NCBI GenBank assembly: GCA_041675285.1 | Contig: JBAYTZ010000010.1 | Location: 76,744 to 140,743 of the forward strand | Source of the DNA: Candidatus Delongbacteria bacterium | GTDB taxonomy: Bacteria > CAIWAD01 | Reading direction: 5' to 3' | DNA: 64,000 nt | Shown: positions 33,684 to 44,535 of the stretch, one piece after another | Layout: the number at the start of each line of letters is the position of its first letter | Numbering within the stretch: the stretch's first letter is position 1 | The notes under the pieces: model-generated | Told to the model about the DNA's origin: nothing | Database searches by the model: none | Seen by the model: the letters and a program-made list of their open reading frames with translations, nothing else | Translations under genes and position numbers: made by a program

Positions 33684-36143
33684 ATGAACCGCACCCACCC
33701 CGTTTTTCCGCACTCATGGTCCCACCGAATCCTGGTGCCGGCGCGAACCCGGGGCTGGCTGGTCCTCCTGCTGGCGCTCTGGGGCACGGCCCGGGCCGGC
33801 GTGCTGGACGATTGGGAGCGCGCCCTGGCCGACCTGCGCGAGCCCGTCCGGGCCCGGCGCGCCCCGGTGCAGGATCTGGTCCTCCCCTTCCAGTTGGGAA
33901 CCCTGGCCTGGGAGCGCGGCGTCTGCCGCGTGCTGCCGCTGCTGGTGGACGGCGACAGCCTCTTCGTGGTGGAGCTGAGCGGCCGGGGCCGGCTGGACCC
34001 GGCGCAGCCCGGTGAGCTGGAAACCCTGGCCGCCCGGGCCGCCCTGGGACGGCACGCGGAGGACAAGCGGCTGCGGCAGGTCAGCTGGCTCTGCGCGGAG
34101 CTGCCGCCCCAGCTGGCCACGCTGGACTGGCGCCCGCTCAAGCCCCGCCTGCCCTTTCTAGCCTTGCCTGGATTCGACGTGCAGCGGGCCCTGGGACGGC
34201 TTCATCCGGATCATCCGCTGCTGCACGCCCCCGTCGGCACGGAGCCAGGCTGGCTGCTGGCCGAGCCCGACGGCCTGCTCTGGGAGCGGCAGGGGGACGC
34301 CGCCCGCTGGCAGCGCTCGCTGCACTCGGGCAGCAGCCTGCATGTGCCCCTGAGCGGCGTTCTGCGCTGCCGGGGAGATTCCCTGGCCCCGCCCCGGGAC
34401 CCCGCCTGGCTGCCGCCCACCCTGGCCACGCCCGCGCTGGCCGTGGACAGTCTGGTCCTGGAGCTGGAGCGGCGGGGCGGCCGCCTGCACTGGACACTGG
34501 AGCTGATCGGACCGCCGCGGGTGGAACCGCTCTGGCTGTTGCTGGACCCGGCGGCCCGCCTGACGACGGCCGAGTGGTCGCTGCCCGACGGCACGCGCCG
34601 GCCCGCCGCCCACAACCGGCGCGCCGGCTCGGCCAACCCCGGCCCCTGGCTGCTGCTGGAAGCTCTGCCGGGGGCCACCCTCCTGCGCCTGCAGGGCGAC
34701 AGCCCGGCCGCGCTGGTGACGGCCGAGGCGCCGGGCTCCCGCCACGCCGTGCGCGGCAACTGGTTTCCCCGCCTGCCCTGGTGGGAAGCCGCCCGGCCCG
34801 CTCGGCTGCTGGATCCCGGCCACCTGCTGCCCGCCTGGCCGGACAGCCTGGCGCCCGCGCCGACCCGGCTGGACGCCCTGGCTCCCCAGCGCCTGCTGCC
34901 CGAGACCCGCGACCTGCTGCCGCTGGGCGGCGGCGCGGCCCTCTGCTGGACGCCCCTGCGCCAGCGGGCGGCCTTTCAGGTGCCGCAGCCGGCCCGCGTG
35001 CGCCGCCAGACCGCCGGGATCGAGAACCTGGACCTACCGCGGGAGCGCGAGGTGCGCACGCCGGGGCACGAGGACCCCGCCGAACCCGTGGACCTCAGCC
35101 AGGGGCAGGACACGCTCAGCCTGGGCATCCTGGGCGAGGAGCAGGTGCTGACGGAGCTGGCGGACGCCGCCGCGCGGCTGGAAGCCTGGCTGGGGCCGGC
35201 GCCGGAGCCCGTCCTGCTGCTGGAGCGCACGGGGAATCCGGCCGACCGCCGCGAGGAGGAGGATCAGCTGCTGGGCCATGATCTGGCCCCGGACGAGCCG
35301 CTGGAGATTGGCGCGCGCGAGCTGCGCGAGGCCACGGCGGAGGCCCGTCTGGCGCGGCTGGAGATCCTCTGCCGCGGCTGGTGGCGGCCGGGACCGGCGG
35401 AGGCCGCGGCCTCGCCGCGCTGGATCCGCCACGGCGCGGCCCGGGCCTGCGCCCTGCTGCTGCTGGAGGAGCGTCAGGGGGCGCCGCGGGCGCGCCGCCT
35501 GCGCCAGGCGGCCCTCAACCGGCAACTCTCGCTCTTCCGTCCCAACGCGTTCGCCAGTCTGCCCGCGCTGGGCGAGCGGGCCGAGGGCGGCTGGCACTCG
35601 GCCGAGACCCAGGACCTGCTGGCCTGGCGCTTCGCCCTGCTGCTGGAGCACCTGCGCTGGCGGCTGCGCGATCCGCGGAGCCTGGAGGACGGCGCCTACC
35701 GGCTCTGCCTGCGCGAACTGGCGCTGCGCCTGCGCGAGCCCCTCAGTCCGCGCGAGCCGCTGCAGGAAGTGAAACGCGCGCTGGCCGATTTCCTGGTGGC
35801 CAACGATCTGCTGGAGAGCAGCGGCTTCGGCGACGCCCGCGCCCTCTGGGCCTGGCTGGACGGGCAGTGGCGCGAGTCCGTCGTGCCGGAGATCCGCGTG
35901 CGCACGGGCCGGGTGGAGACGGCGGAAGGCCCGCGGCTGGCCCTGCGCGTGGGCTGGAGCGCGCCCCCGGCGCCCTCCACCGTGCTGCCCGTGCTGACCC
36001 GCACAGCCCAGGGCTTCACGGCCTACAGCCTGCGGGCCACGGCGCAGGAGGAACAGTTCGTGCTGCCCCTGGACCCGGCGGAGCTGACGGGCCTGGAGGT
36101 GGCGCCCGGCGCCTCGCTGGTGGCGCGGATCAAGCTGGACTGA
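33684..36143 (+). CDS. Secreted protein with degenerate M1-peptidase-like C-terminal half
   Basis: An 819-residue exported protein: signal peptide (GWLVLLLALWGTARAG), a large beta-rich N-terminal half and a helical C-terminal half. Around residues 560-620, ARLEILCRGWWRPGP and SPRWIRHGAARACALLLLEE follow the spacing of the M1 aminopeptidase helix pair (H-E-x-x-H...W-x-x-E-G) but both zinc ligands are lost. That reading is inference, from pattern only. No other domain is recognised. The start at 33684 has GGGAG upstream. The next gene, also secreted, begins 49 bases later and they may be co-expressed. Confidence 0.7.
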   Translation: MNRTHPVFPHSWSHRILVPARTRGWLVLLLALWGTARAGVLDDWERALADLREPVRARRAPVQDLVLPFQLGTLAWERGVCRVLPLLVDGDSLFVVELSGRGRLDPAQPGELETLAARAALGRHAEDKRLRQVSWLCAELPPQLATLDWRPLKPRLPFLALPGFDVQRALGRLHPDHPLLHAPVGTEPGWLLAEPDGLLWERQGDAARWQRSLHSGSSLHVPLSGVLRCRGDSLAPPRDPAWLPPTLATPALAVDSLVLELERRGGRLHWTLELIGPPRVEPLWLLLDPAARLTTAEWSLPDGTRRPAAHNRRAGSANPGPWLLLEALPGATLLRLQGDSPAALVTAEAPGSRHAVRGNWFPRLPWWEAARPARLLDPGHLLPAWPDSLAPAPTRLDALAPQRLLPETRDLLPLGGGAALCWTPLRQRAAFQVPQPARVRRQTAGIENLDLPREREVRTPGHEDPAEPVDLSQGQDTLSLGILGEEQVLTELADAAARLEAWLGPAPEPVLLLERTGNPADRREEEDQLLGHDLAPDEPLEIGARELREATAEARLARLEILCRGWWRPGPAEAAASPRWIRHGAARACALLLLEERQGAPRARRLRQAALNRQLSLFRPNAFASLPALGERAEGGWHSAETQDLLAWRFALLLEHLRWRLRDPRSLEDGAYRLCLRELALRLREPLSPREPLQEVKRALADFLVANDLLESSGFGDARALWAWLDGQWRESVVPEIRVRTGRVETAEGPRLALRVGWSAPPAPSTVLPVLTRTAQGFTAYSLRATAQEEQFVLPLDPAELTGLEVAPGASLVARIKLD

Positions 36144-36191
36144 GTGGAATCGACCGCCGTGTTACACGGCCCGCAACCTGGAAGGCGCGAC

Positions 36192-38339
36192 ATGAGACGT
36201 CATCACCCGCTGCCGGCCTTCGCCGCCCTGGCGGCCCTGGCCTTGGTCGCGCCCGCCCGGGCCGTGGAGATCGTCGGCACGCTGCCCGGCGTGGACGTGC
36301 GGGTCGTGGGCTGGCAGGCCGGCGCACCCTGTCTGCTGGGCGAAGGGGACCTGCGCTGGCTGGGCCAGGATCCCTTGGGCGGCCTGCTTATGGAACAGCG
36401 GCAGGAAGTGGAGGCCGAAAGCGTGGAGCTGGCGGCGGGCAGCCGGCTGAATGCCGTGTTGACCGGGCCGGGAATGCTGCGTGTGCGTGAGCGCGGCGGG
36501 GAGACTCCCGTGGCCCTGCAGGCGGGTTTCCAAGCGCTGGCCCAGGAAGGCGACCTGCTGGTGGCCGCCACGCACAGCATGCTCTGGCACGGGCGTCTGG
36601 ACCTGGCGGATCCGGGTCTGATGCCGTGGTCAGGCGGCCTGCCCCACACACCGACAGCCCTCTGCGTCACGGGTGGCGCGTGGTGGACGGACGCCGACAG
36701 CCTGCGCGGCGTGGATCTGGGCAATCCGCCCCAGCCGCTGGGCCGCGCGGCGCTGCCCGGCGTGTCGCGGCTGGCGGGCGGCGGCGGGCGGCTGGCCGCC
36801 TGCCTGGGCGACGACGGACTGCGCGCCGTGAACGTGGACGAGCCCTCTTCTCCCACGGTTGGGCCGGCTTGGTCCGCGGGCCTGCCCGTGTACGATGCTG
36901 CGGTCTGGCGCGACGGCCTCTTCGTGCTGGCTTGCGGGGACAGCGGGCTGGCGCTGGCGGACCTGTCCGACGTCAACCAGCCCCTGTTGCTGAGCCGCTG
37001 GCGCACGGTGGAATCCGCCCGGCGCCTGACTCTGCGGAACGACAGCCTGCTGGTGGCCGAGGGGGCCGCTGGTGTCAGCCTGCACGTGCTGCGCCAGGAG
37101 GCCGGCGCCCCGCGCCTGGACCTGCTGGCCCGCCACGCCACGCGGCCCCGCCTGCTCTCCATTCCCCATGTGGATCCCCACGAACCGTCCTTCTGGTGCC
37201 TGGACGGGGGCCAGGGCTTCCGACGCATTCACTGGGACTGGAGTTGGGGTTGGGATCCCGGGCCCATCGAGACCGCTGACGTGGCGCTGCCCCTGCCCGT
37301 GGACGGCGGCGACATCGCCTGGCGCCATTGGAACGAGCAACCGCTCCTGTTCGCCGGCTGCCGCTACGGCGCGGGCCTGCGCTTCTACGAGGAGACGGAC
37401 GGCGGCGTGCAGCTGCGCGGCATCCATCCCACCGACCCCGTCAAGCTGTTGGCCTGGGGCCCCGACGACCTCATCGCCTACGTCACGCCCGACGCCTTCG
37501 TGGCCCTCAAGCAGGCCAACCGCAACCCGTGGTTCCTGCTGCACCACGGCACCATTCCCCTGGCTGCCGAGCCGCTCTGCGCCGAGTGGGCGGGCCGCCA
37601 CCTGCTGGTGGGCTGCGCCGACGGCCGCCTCTTCGACGTGGACGCCACGAACCTGGGCCAGCCCGTCCTGGCAGGCGTGCTCCAGCTGGGCGGGCCGGTG
37701 CTCGACCTCTCCGCCTGTTCCTGGGGCGACGGGGTGGCGGCGGCAGCGGGCGCGCTCTATTGGCTGCAACCCGACGCCGCCGGCGCCTATGAGGTGACGG
37801 ACTCCGTCTGGCGCGCGGGCGTCGTCAGCACCTGCTCCACCACCGGCTACGGCGTGGCGGCGACGCGCGACCCCCACGAGGTCTTCGAGTTCATGGATCA
37901 CTCAGGTTCGCTGAGCTGTTGGGGAGAGGTGCCGCTGCCCGCCGCCCCGCTGGCCGTGGCCCGCTGCCTCAGCACGGGCAGTTGCGGACACGCCCTGCTG
38001 GGCCTGGAGAACGGCGACCTGCTGCGCCTGGAGGTGGTCTGGGAGATCGGCGTCGACCCAGGCCCCCAGCGGCCCGGCAGATTGGAGTTGGTGGCCGCGC
38101 CCAATCCCTTCAACCCGGCGACGCAGCTCGCCTTCACCCTGGAGCGGGCCGCGCCCACCGCCCGCCTGACCGTGCACGACGTGGCGGGCCGCGAGCGCTG
38201 GCGCCGCGAGCTGGGGCCCCTGGCCGCCGGGACGCACCGCCAGCAGCTGGGCGCGGAGGGCTGGCCCAGCGGCCTGTATTTCGCCCGGCTGGAGCTTGGG
38301 GATCGCAGCGCAAGCCGCAAATTGTTGCTGGTGCGTTGA
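36192..38339 (+). CDS. Secreted beta-propeller-like protein with C-terminal sorting tail
   Basis: A 715-residue exported protein with a signal peptide (FAALAALALVAPARAVE). The body shows repeated blocks of the LVIVD/beta-propeller style (LAGGGGRLAACLGDDGLRAV and similar every 40-50 residues). The last 80 residues contain VAAPNPFNPATQLAFTL, TVHDVAGRERW and GLYFARLELG, the pattern of FlgD-like or type IX secretion (Por) C-terminal domains, ending RKLLLVR. This suggests export to the surface in a Bacteroidetes/Fibrobacteres-type lineage. ATG at 36192 has GGAAGG before it. No function can be given. Confidence 0.82.
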   Translation: MRRHHPLPAFAALAALALVAPARAVEIVGTLPGVDVRVVGWQAGAPCLLGEGDLRWLGQDPLGGLLMEQRQEVEAESVELAAGSRLNAVLTGPGMLRVRERGGETPVALQAGFQALAQEGDLLVAATHSMLWHGRLDLADPGLMPWSGGLPHTPTALCVTGGAWWTDADSLRGVDLGNPPQPLGRAALPGVSRLAGGGGRLAACLGDDGLRAVNVDEPSSPTVGPAWSAGLPVYDAAVWRDGLFVLACGDSGLALADLSDVNQPLLLSRWRTVESARRLTLRNDSLLVAEGAAGVSLHVLRQEAGAPRLDLLARHATRPRLLSIPHVDPHEPSFWCLDGGQGFRRIHWDWSWGWDPGPIETADVALPLPVDGGDIAWRHWNEQPLLFAGCRYGAGLRFYEETDGGVQLRGIHPTDPVKLLAWGPDDLIAYVTPDAFVALKQANRNPWFLLHHGTIPLAAEPLCAEWAGRHLLVGCADGRLFDVDATNLGQPVLAGVLQLGGPVLDLSACSWGDGVAAAAGALYWLQPDAAGAYEVTDSVWRAGVVSTCSTTGYGVAATRDPHEVFEFMDHSGSLSCWGEVPLPAAPLAVARCLSTGSCGHALLGLENGDLLRLEVVWEIGVDPGPQRPGRLELVAAPNPFNPATQLAFTLERAAPTARLTVHDVAGRERWRRELGPLAAGTHRQQLGAEGWPSGLYFARLELGDRSASRKLLLVR

Positions 38340-38405
38340 CGGGTCCGGGACCGCGCGCTGCGTGACACACAACCCGCCCGGCCCGCGGCCGGAGCGAGGA
38401 GACCC

Positions 38406-38612
38406 ATGGAGCTGCCCTTTCCCCTGCTCTGGAAGCTGTTGGTCAGCGTGGTGGGCATGTTCTGGTTCGGATACGGCCGCCGGAAGAAAGAGTGGGTGCC
38501 CACCATCGGCGGCGTGGCCCTGATGCTGATGCCCTACTTCGTCCCCAACGCGCTGCTGCTGGTGGCGATCAGCCTGCTGCTGGGGGCAGTGGCCTGGAAA
38601 CTCGAGCATTGA
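38406..38612 (+). CDS. Small membrane protein
   Basis: A 68-residue protein with two hydrophobic helices (about 8-22 and 34-60) around a basic loop YGRRKKEWVP, consistent with both ends on one side of the membrane. AGGAGA precedes ATG. I do not recognise the family. It is 31 bases before another small membrane gene, and the pair precedes the membrane pyrophosphatase gene by about 320 bases. Confidence 0.75.
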   Translation: MELPFPLLWKLLVSVVGMFWFGYGRRKKEWVPTIGGVALMLMPYFVPNALLLVAISLLLGAVAWKLEH

Positions 38613-38643
38613 CCCGGCCGCTTCGGCCGAAACCGGAGGTCTC

Positions 38644-38862
38644 ATGAGCGACGACACCATCCACGTCGAAGTCTCCCGCGGCGAGGCCTGCCGCTCGCGT
38701 TGGAACCGCGGCGGCGGCGCGGCCAAGGCGGGCATCGGCCTGGGCACGGCCCTGGCGGTGACCATCTCCTGGAGCCTGAACAAGTCCCTGCTCTGGGCCA
38801 TCCTGCACGGCATCTTCTCCTGGTTCTACGTGATCTATTACGCCATCTGGCTGACTCCCTGA
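38644..38862 (+). CDS. Small membrane protein with Cys and a C-terminal aromatic helix
   Basis: A 72-residue protein: a charged N-terminal 30 residues (SDDTIHVEVSRGEACRSRW), a short helix (about 29-45) and an aromatic helix (about 47-68, LWAILHGIFSWFYVIYYAIW). GGAGG lies ideally before ATG. Likely co-transcribed with the preceding small membrane gene. Function unknown. Confidence 0.75.
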   Translation: MSDDTIHVEVSRGEACRSRWNRGGGAAKAGIGLGTALAVTISWSLNKSLLWAILHGIFSWFYVIYYAIWLTP

Positions 38863-39058
38863 ACCCCGCGCGACTCGACGCACCGCCCTGCGCCGGCGGC
38901 CGGGATTCCCCGGTCCACCCGCCTCGTCCCGTGCCCGGATCGCCGTCCTGAGCCGCCATTCGCGTGCGATCTGATTGCTTTGAAAGGGGAAAAGCGACTT
39001 CTTGTGGCGTCCCAGCCGCGTCGCAAGGATTTGGCAGCCATCGCCCACCGCTTTTCAG

Positions 39059-39093
39059 AAGCCGCGGCTCGCGGCCTTCCGCGGTTTCCTTTT
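39059..39093 (+). promoter_or_regulatory. Terminator-like hairpin in the hppA leader
   Basis: AAGCCGCGG pairs with CCGCGGTTT (one G-T pair) around an 11-base loop, followed by CCTTTT. It lies about 90 bases before the hppA start in an otherwise gene-free 322-base gap (38863-39184). It could end the small-gene transcript or act as an attenuator of hppA. Confidence 0.4.
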
Positions 39094-39184
39094 GCCACGC
39101 CGGGCGACCGAGGCCTGCGCCTGCGCCGGGCCGCTCCCGAACCCGCTCACAACGCATCAAACATGGGCAAGGAGGACACGAAGC

Positions 39185-41620
<2,436 letters not shown>

Positions 41621-41630
41621 GTCTTCGACA

Positions 41631-41659
41631 AGGGGGGCCGAAAGGCCCCCTTTCTTTTT
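41631..41659 (+). terminator. Intrinsic terminator after hppA
   Basis: GGGGGCC-GAAA-GGCCCCC followed by TTTCTTTTT, 13 bases after the stop codon. Confidence 0.9.
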
Positions 41660-41693
41660 CCCAGACCTGTCATCCCGGCAGCTCGGGCAGCTG

Positions 41694-41825
41694 CTTCCCC
41701 CTTCAGCGGGAAGGTCGGGATGGGGGACGGCCGGTCAGGATTCTCGCAAGCCGTCATCCCCCGGCTTGACCGGGGGATCCCATGGCAAAATGACTGTCAT
41801 CCCAGCGAAAGCTGGGATCCCGTGG
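41694..41825. repeat. Cluster of small palindromic repeats
   Basis: Within a gene-free 620-base gap (41621-42260). At 41694-41727 a copy of the GGGAAGGTCGGGATGGGG element also seen at 10834; at 41753-41781 GTCATCCCCCGG-CTTGA-CCGGGGGATCCC; at 41796-41825 GTCATCCCAGC-GAAA-GCTGGGATCCC. These are palindromic extragenic elements; the two GTCATCCC copies share their outer 8 bases and differ in the stem centre. Confidence 0.8.
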
Positions 41826-41858
41826 CTCGTCCCGGTGACTTGCCGGGAGCCTTGTTTT

Positions 41859-42040
41859 CCACCTTTCTGCTGGCGCCAGAAAGGTGGAACCAAAGAGGCG
41901 CTCTTTTCAGCGGCCGTAACTAGCCCGCCTCGCGGCGGGCGTCGGACAGACGGCCGAACCATGTGAGTCCTGGTCCGATTGTAGTTGGTTCGTCCTTCGG
42001 ACTACACCCATTCATTGGTTCAGGCCTGAAGGCCTTCACC
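41859..42040 (-). repeat. Dispersed repeat, copy 2 (inverted relative to 25610-25786)
   Basis: The reverse complement aligns along its length with 25610-25786, including the CCACCTTTCT/AGAAAGGTGG dyad, the GCCCGCC-GGCGGGC dyad, the GTAGTTGGTTCGTCC block and the GGTTCAGGCC block. It ends at GGCCTTCACC, where another repeated unit starts. Confidence 0.75.
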
Positions 42041-42201
42041 ACACGTGACACGATTTGTCTTCGAGACTTCGTGCACATAGTGGACCATAGGACGATCTGG
42101 ATCCGACCAAGGCCAAATCCAAAACCCTGTGCCACTGTGCCACTGTGCTTCTGTGGTGAATCAACTCACCCGTGCTGCCTCTGCGTCCCTGTGTTGAAGG
42201 C
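42031..42201 (+). repeat. Diverged tandem unit, copy A
   Basis: GGCCTTCACCACACGTGACA, then TTCGTGCAC, GGACC/ACGAT and CGACCAAGGCC, and CTGTG-rich arms ending TGTGTTGAAGG. It aligns with 42962-43092 over about 130 bases, with substitutions. Sits between repeat copy 2 and the DinB-like gene. Confidence 0.7.
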
Positions 42202-42260
42202 GCCGAGCATCCTTATGTTGCCGCCGATTCATCCACCATTTTCAGTTGAAGGACGCGACC

Positions 42261-42761
42261 ATGAGCCTCGTCGAGACCTTGCTGCCCGAGTTCGAGCACG
42301 AGATGGCCAGCACGCGCCGCATGCTGGAGCGCCTGCCGGAGGACAAGCTGGACTGGCGGCCACACCCCAAGTCCTGGACGTTGGCCGAGCTGGCCACGCA
42401 CATCCTGAGCATTCCGCTCTGGGGCGGGACCATCTTCAACACCGAATCCTTCGCCCTGCCTGCCGACGGCGGCCCCCGGAACGTGGCCCTGACGAGCGTG
42501 GCCGAGGCCTTGGAGCGGTTCGACGCCAACGTGGGTGCCCTGCGCACGGCCCTCAGCGCACAGAGCGACGAACAGCTCCGCACCAGCTGGACGCTGAGCA
42601 TGGGCGAGCGGATCATCTTCACGCAGCCGCGACAGCAAGCCTGGCGCGGGATGATCCTCAGCCACCTGATTCACCACCGGGGACAGCTCAGCGTGTACCT
42701 GCGCATGACGGATGCGCCGCTGCCCAGCATCTACGGCCCCAGCGCCGACGAGCGTGTCTAA
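42261..42761 (+). CDS. DinB-like four-helix-bundle protein
   Basis: A 166-residue protein of the DinB/YfiT superfamily: four helices and a likely metal site from His in LATHIL and the HLIHHRGQ motif near the C-terminus. Members act as thiol-dependent or metal-dependent enzymes (for example with bacillithiol or mycothiol), but many are uncharacterised, so the reaction is unknown. ATG at 42261 has AAGGA upstream. Repeat elements lie on both sides, so it is a single-gene unit. Confidence 0.85.
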   Translation: MSLVETLLPEFEHEMASTRRMLERLPEDKLDWRPHPKSWTLAELATHILSIPLWGGTIFNTESFALPADGGPRNVALTSVAEALERFDANVGALRTALSAQSDEQLRTSWTLSMGERIIFTQPRQQAWRGMILSHLIHHRGQLSVYLRMTDAPLPSIYGPSADERV

Positions 42762-42765
42762 CGGA

Positions 42766-42873
42766 CTCACCACAGGGGCACAGAGACACAGCCAGGTAGT
42801 GAACGAGTATTCTTCGTCTGCGAATCCAATCCAAATGCTGCTTCGACTGTGCCTCTGTGTCTCTGTGGTGAAG
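42766..42873. repeat. CACAGAG/CTCTGTG inverted-arm element
   Basis: Left arm CTCACCACAGGGGCACAGAG with CACAG after it (42766-42791); right arm CTGTGCCTCTGTGTCTCTGT with GGTGAAG (42847-42873); a 55-base non-coding core. It starts 4 bases after the DinB-like stop. Confidence 0.75.
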
Positions 42874-42909
42874 CATCTTTCGGTCGCTGCCATCCACCCA
42901 GGTTTATGT

Positions 42910-42951
42910 TCAGCCACGGGCGGTCAGCCACGGGCGGTCAGCCACGGGCGG
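42910..42951 (+). repeat. Three 14-bp tandem repeats
   Basis: TCAGCCACGGGCGG occurs three times in exact tandem, then degenerates to TCAGACCGG. No coding potential is evident. Confidence 0.9.
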
Positions 42952-42961
42952 TCAGACCGGC

Positions 42962-43092
42962 GGCCTTCACCTCACGTGACACAGTTCGTCTTTGAGTCTT
43001 CCATACTTCGTGCGCACCTTGGACCCCAGGACGATTCGGCCTCGACCAAGGCCTACTCTCAAACTCTGTGCCTCTGTGTCCCTGTGTTGAGA
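42962..43092 (+). repeat. Diverged tandem unit, copy B
   Basis: Aligns with 42031-42201: GGCCTTCACCTCACGTGACA, CTTCGTGCGCAC, GGACCCCAGGACGATTCGG, CTCGACCAAGGCC, then CTCTGTGCCTCTGTGTCCCT ending TGTTGAGA. It contains a CGTGACACA 9-mer at 42975. Lies 53 bases before the SnoaL-like gene. Confidence 0.7.
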
Positions 43093-43145
43093 ACGCTTGA
43101 GTCAGGCCAGAGATCAAGTTGCCCCACCAGTAACGGAGGCCGAAC

Positions 43146-43610
43146 ATGAACCACTGGCAACTGGGACTGCTGCTCGCCGGCGCGCTCTGTGCCCGGGCGG
43201 GCGAGCCGGAGGGCGGCGCGGCGCCCGACCTCGCCGCGCGGGCGGTCGTGGAGGTGCGGGCCGCCGAGACGGCCTTCGCCGCCAGCATGGCCGCGCGCGA
43301 TCTCTCGGCCTTTGCCGGGTTCGTCTCCGCAGAGGCCCTCTTCTTCGGCCGCACGCTGCTGCGCGGACGCGCCGCCGTGGTGGCGGGCTGGGAGCCCTTC
43401 TTCCAGGACCCGCAGCCGCCCTTCAGCTGGGAGCCCGAGACCGTGGAGGCGCTGGACTCCGGCGGGCTGGCCCTGAGCAGCGGACCCGTCCGCGACCCCG
43501 ATGGCCGGGTCATCGCCACCTTCCAGTCCATCTGGCGCAAAGAGGCCGACGGCCGCTGGCGCGTGGTCTTCGACAAGGGCGGGCCCGTCTGTCCGCCGGA
43601 AGGGGAGTGA
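43146..43610 (+). CDS. Exported SnoaL/DUF4440-like protein
   Basis: A 154-residue protein with a short signal peptide (WQLGLLLAGALCARAG) and an NTF2-like fold: AARAVVEVRAAETAFAASMA start, a KEADGRWRVVFDKGGP ending. DUF4440 proteins are small cone-shaped binding or enzymatic domains of unknown substrate. GGAGG precedes ATG. Two bases separate its stop from the GTG of the beta-lactamase-like gene, so these two are co-transcribed. Confidence 0.82.
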   Translation: MNHWQLGLLLAGALCARAGEPEGGAAPDLAARAVVEVRAAETAFAASMAARDLSAFAGFVSAEALFFGRTLLRGRAAVVAGWEPFFQDPQPPFSWEPETVEALDSGGLALSSGPVRDPDGRVIATFQSIWRKEADGRWRVVFDKGGPVCPPEGE

Positions 43611-43612
43611 GC

Positions 43613-44428
43613 GTGAAACACCTGCTCCTACTCCTGCTCCTGCTGCTGGGTGGCTGTGCCCTTGGGTTGCGGGCCGCCGAGCCCTGGACGCCCGAGCTGC
43701 GCCCGGACTGGCTGGCGCTCTTCCGCGCGGCCGGCGTGACGGGAACCCTGGTGATGCAGGAACTGGAGAGCGGCCACTGGCTGGCCAGCGACACCGTCCG
43801 GGCCCGGGAGCGCCGGCTGCCCGCCTCCACCTTCAAGATTCCCAACAGCCTGATCGCGCTGGAGACCGGCGTGCTGCGCGACGAGCGCCAGGTCCTCCCC
43901 TGGGACGGCGTGACACATCCCATCGCCGGCTGGAACCGCGACCACACGCTGCGCAGCGCGCTGTCCGTTTCATCCGTGCCCGTCTATCAGGATTTCGCCC
44001 GGCGGATCGGCGAGAGTCGACTGCGCCTCTGGCTGGACTCGCTGGACTACGGCAACGCCGACTGCGGCGGCGGCGTCGACCACTTCTGGCTGGACGGCGC
44101 CTTGGCCATCTCCCCCGTGGAGCAGGTGCGCTTCCTGGCCCGGCTGGCCCGGCTGGAGTTGCCGCTCTCGGAGCGCAGCCAGCGCATCCTGCGCGAAGCG
44201 CTGATCGTGGAGGCCACGCCGGACTACGTGCTGCACGCCAAGACGGGCTGGGCCGCCCGTATCGAACCCGGCCACGGCTGGTGGGTGGGCTGGCTGGAGC
44301 GCGAGGGGCGCACGCTGGTTTTCGCCCTCAACCTGGACCTGCGCGGCGAGGCCGACCTGCCGCTGCGCCAGGAACTGGTCCGCCGCGCCCTGGCCGGCCT
44401 GGGAGAGCTGCCGCCGCCCGGGCGCTGA
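43613..44428 (+). CDS. Class D (OXA-type) beta-lactamase-like lipoprotein
   Basis: A 271-residue serine beta-lactamase fold. Active-site motif S72-T-F-K75, S120-S-V122, Y146-G-N148 and K210-T-G212, with W159 in FWLDG; all class D catalytic elements are present. An L-rich signal peptide with lipobox GGC (Cys15) marks it as a lipoprotein, probably anchored in the periplasmic membrane face. It follows the SnoaL-like gene and precedes the OMF/adaptor/RND genes by 107 bases. Function as a penicillinase is inferred; related non-hydrolysing class D-like sensors exist. GTG at 43613 has AGGGGAG upstream. Confidence 0.88.
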   Translation: MKHLLLLLLLLLGGCALGLRAAEPWTPELRPDWLALFRAAGVTGTLVMQELESGHWLASDTVRARERRLPASTFKIPNSLIALETGVLRDERQVLPWDGVTHPIAGWNRDHTLRSALSVSSVPVYQDFARRIGESRLRLWLDSLDYGNADCGGGVDHFWLDGALAISPVEQVRFLARLARLELPLSERSQRILREALIVEATPDYVLHAKTGWAARIEPGHGWWVGWLEREGRTLVFALNLDLRGEADLPLRQELVRRALAGLGELPPPGR

Positions 44429-44535
44429 GCCCGGGTGCTCAAGATTTCACACCCCGCGCTCGCGCCGCGTCCGCCGCGGGCGCCCAGCGTCCGCGGTGCT
44501 ACCTTGGCCCCGTCGAGAGTAATCCGGGATCATCC

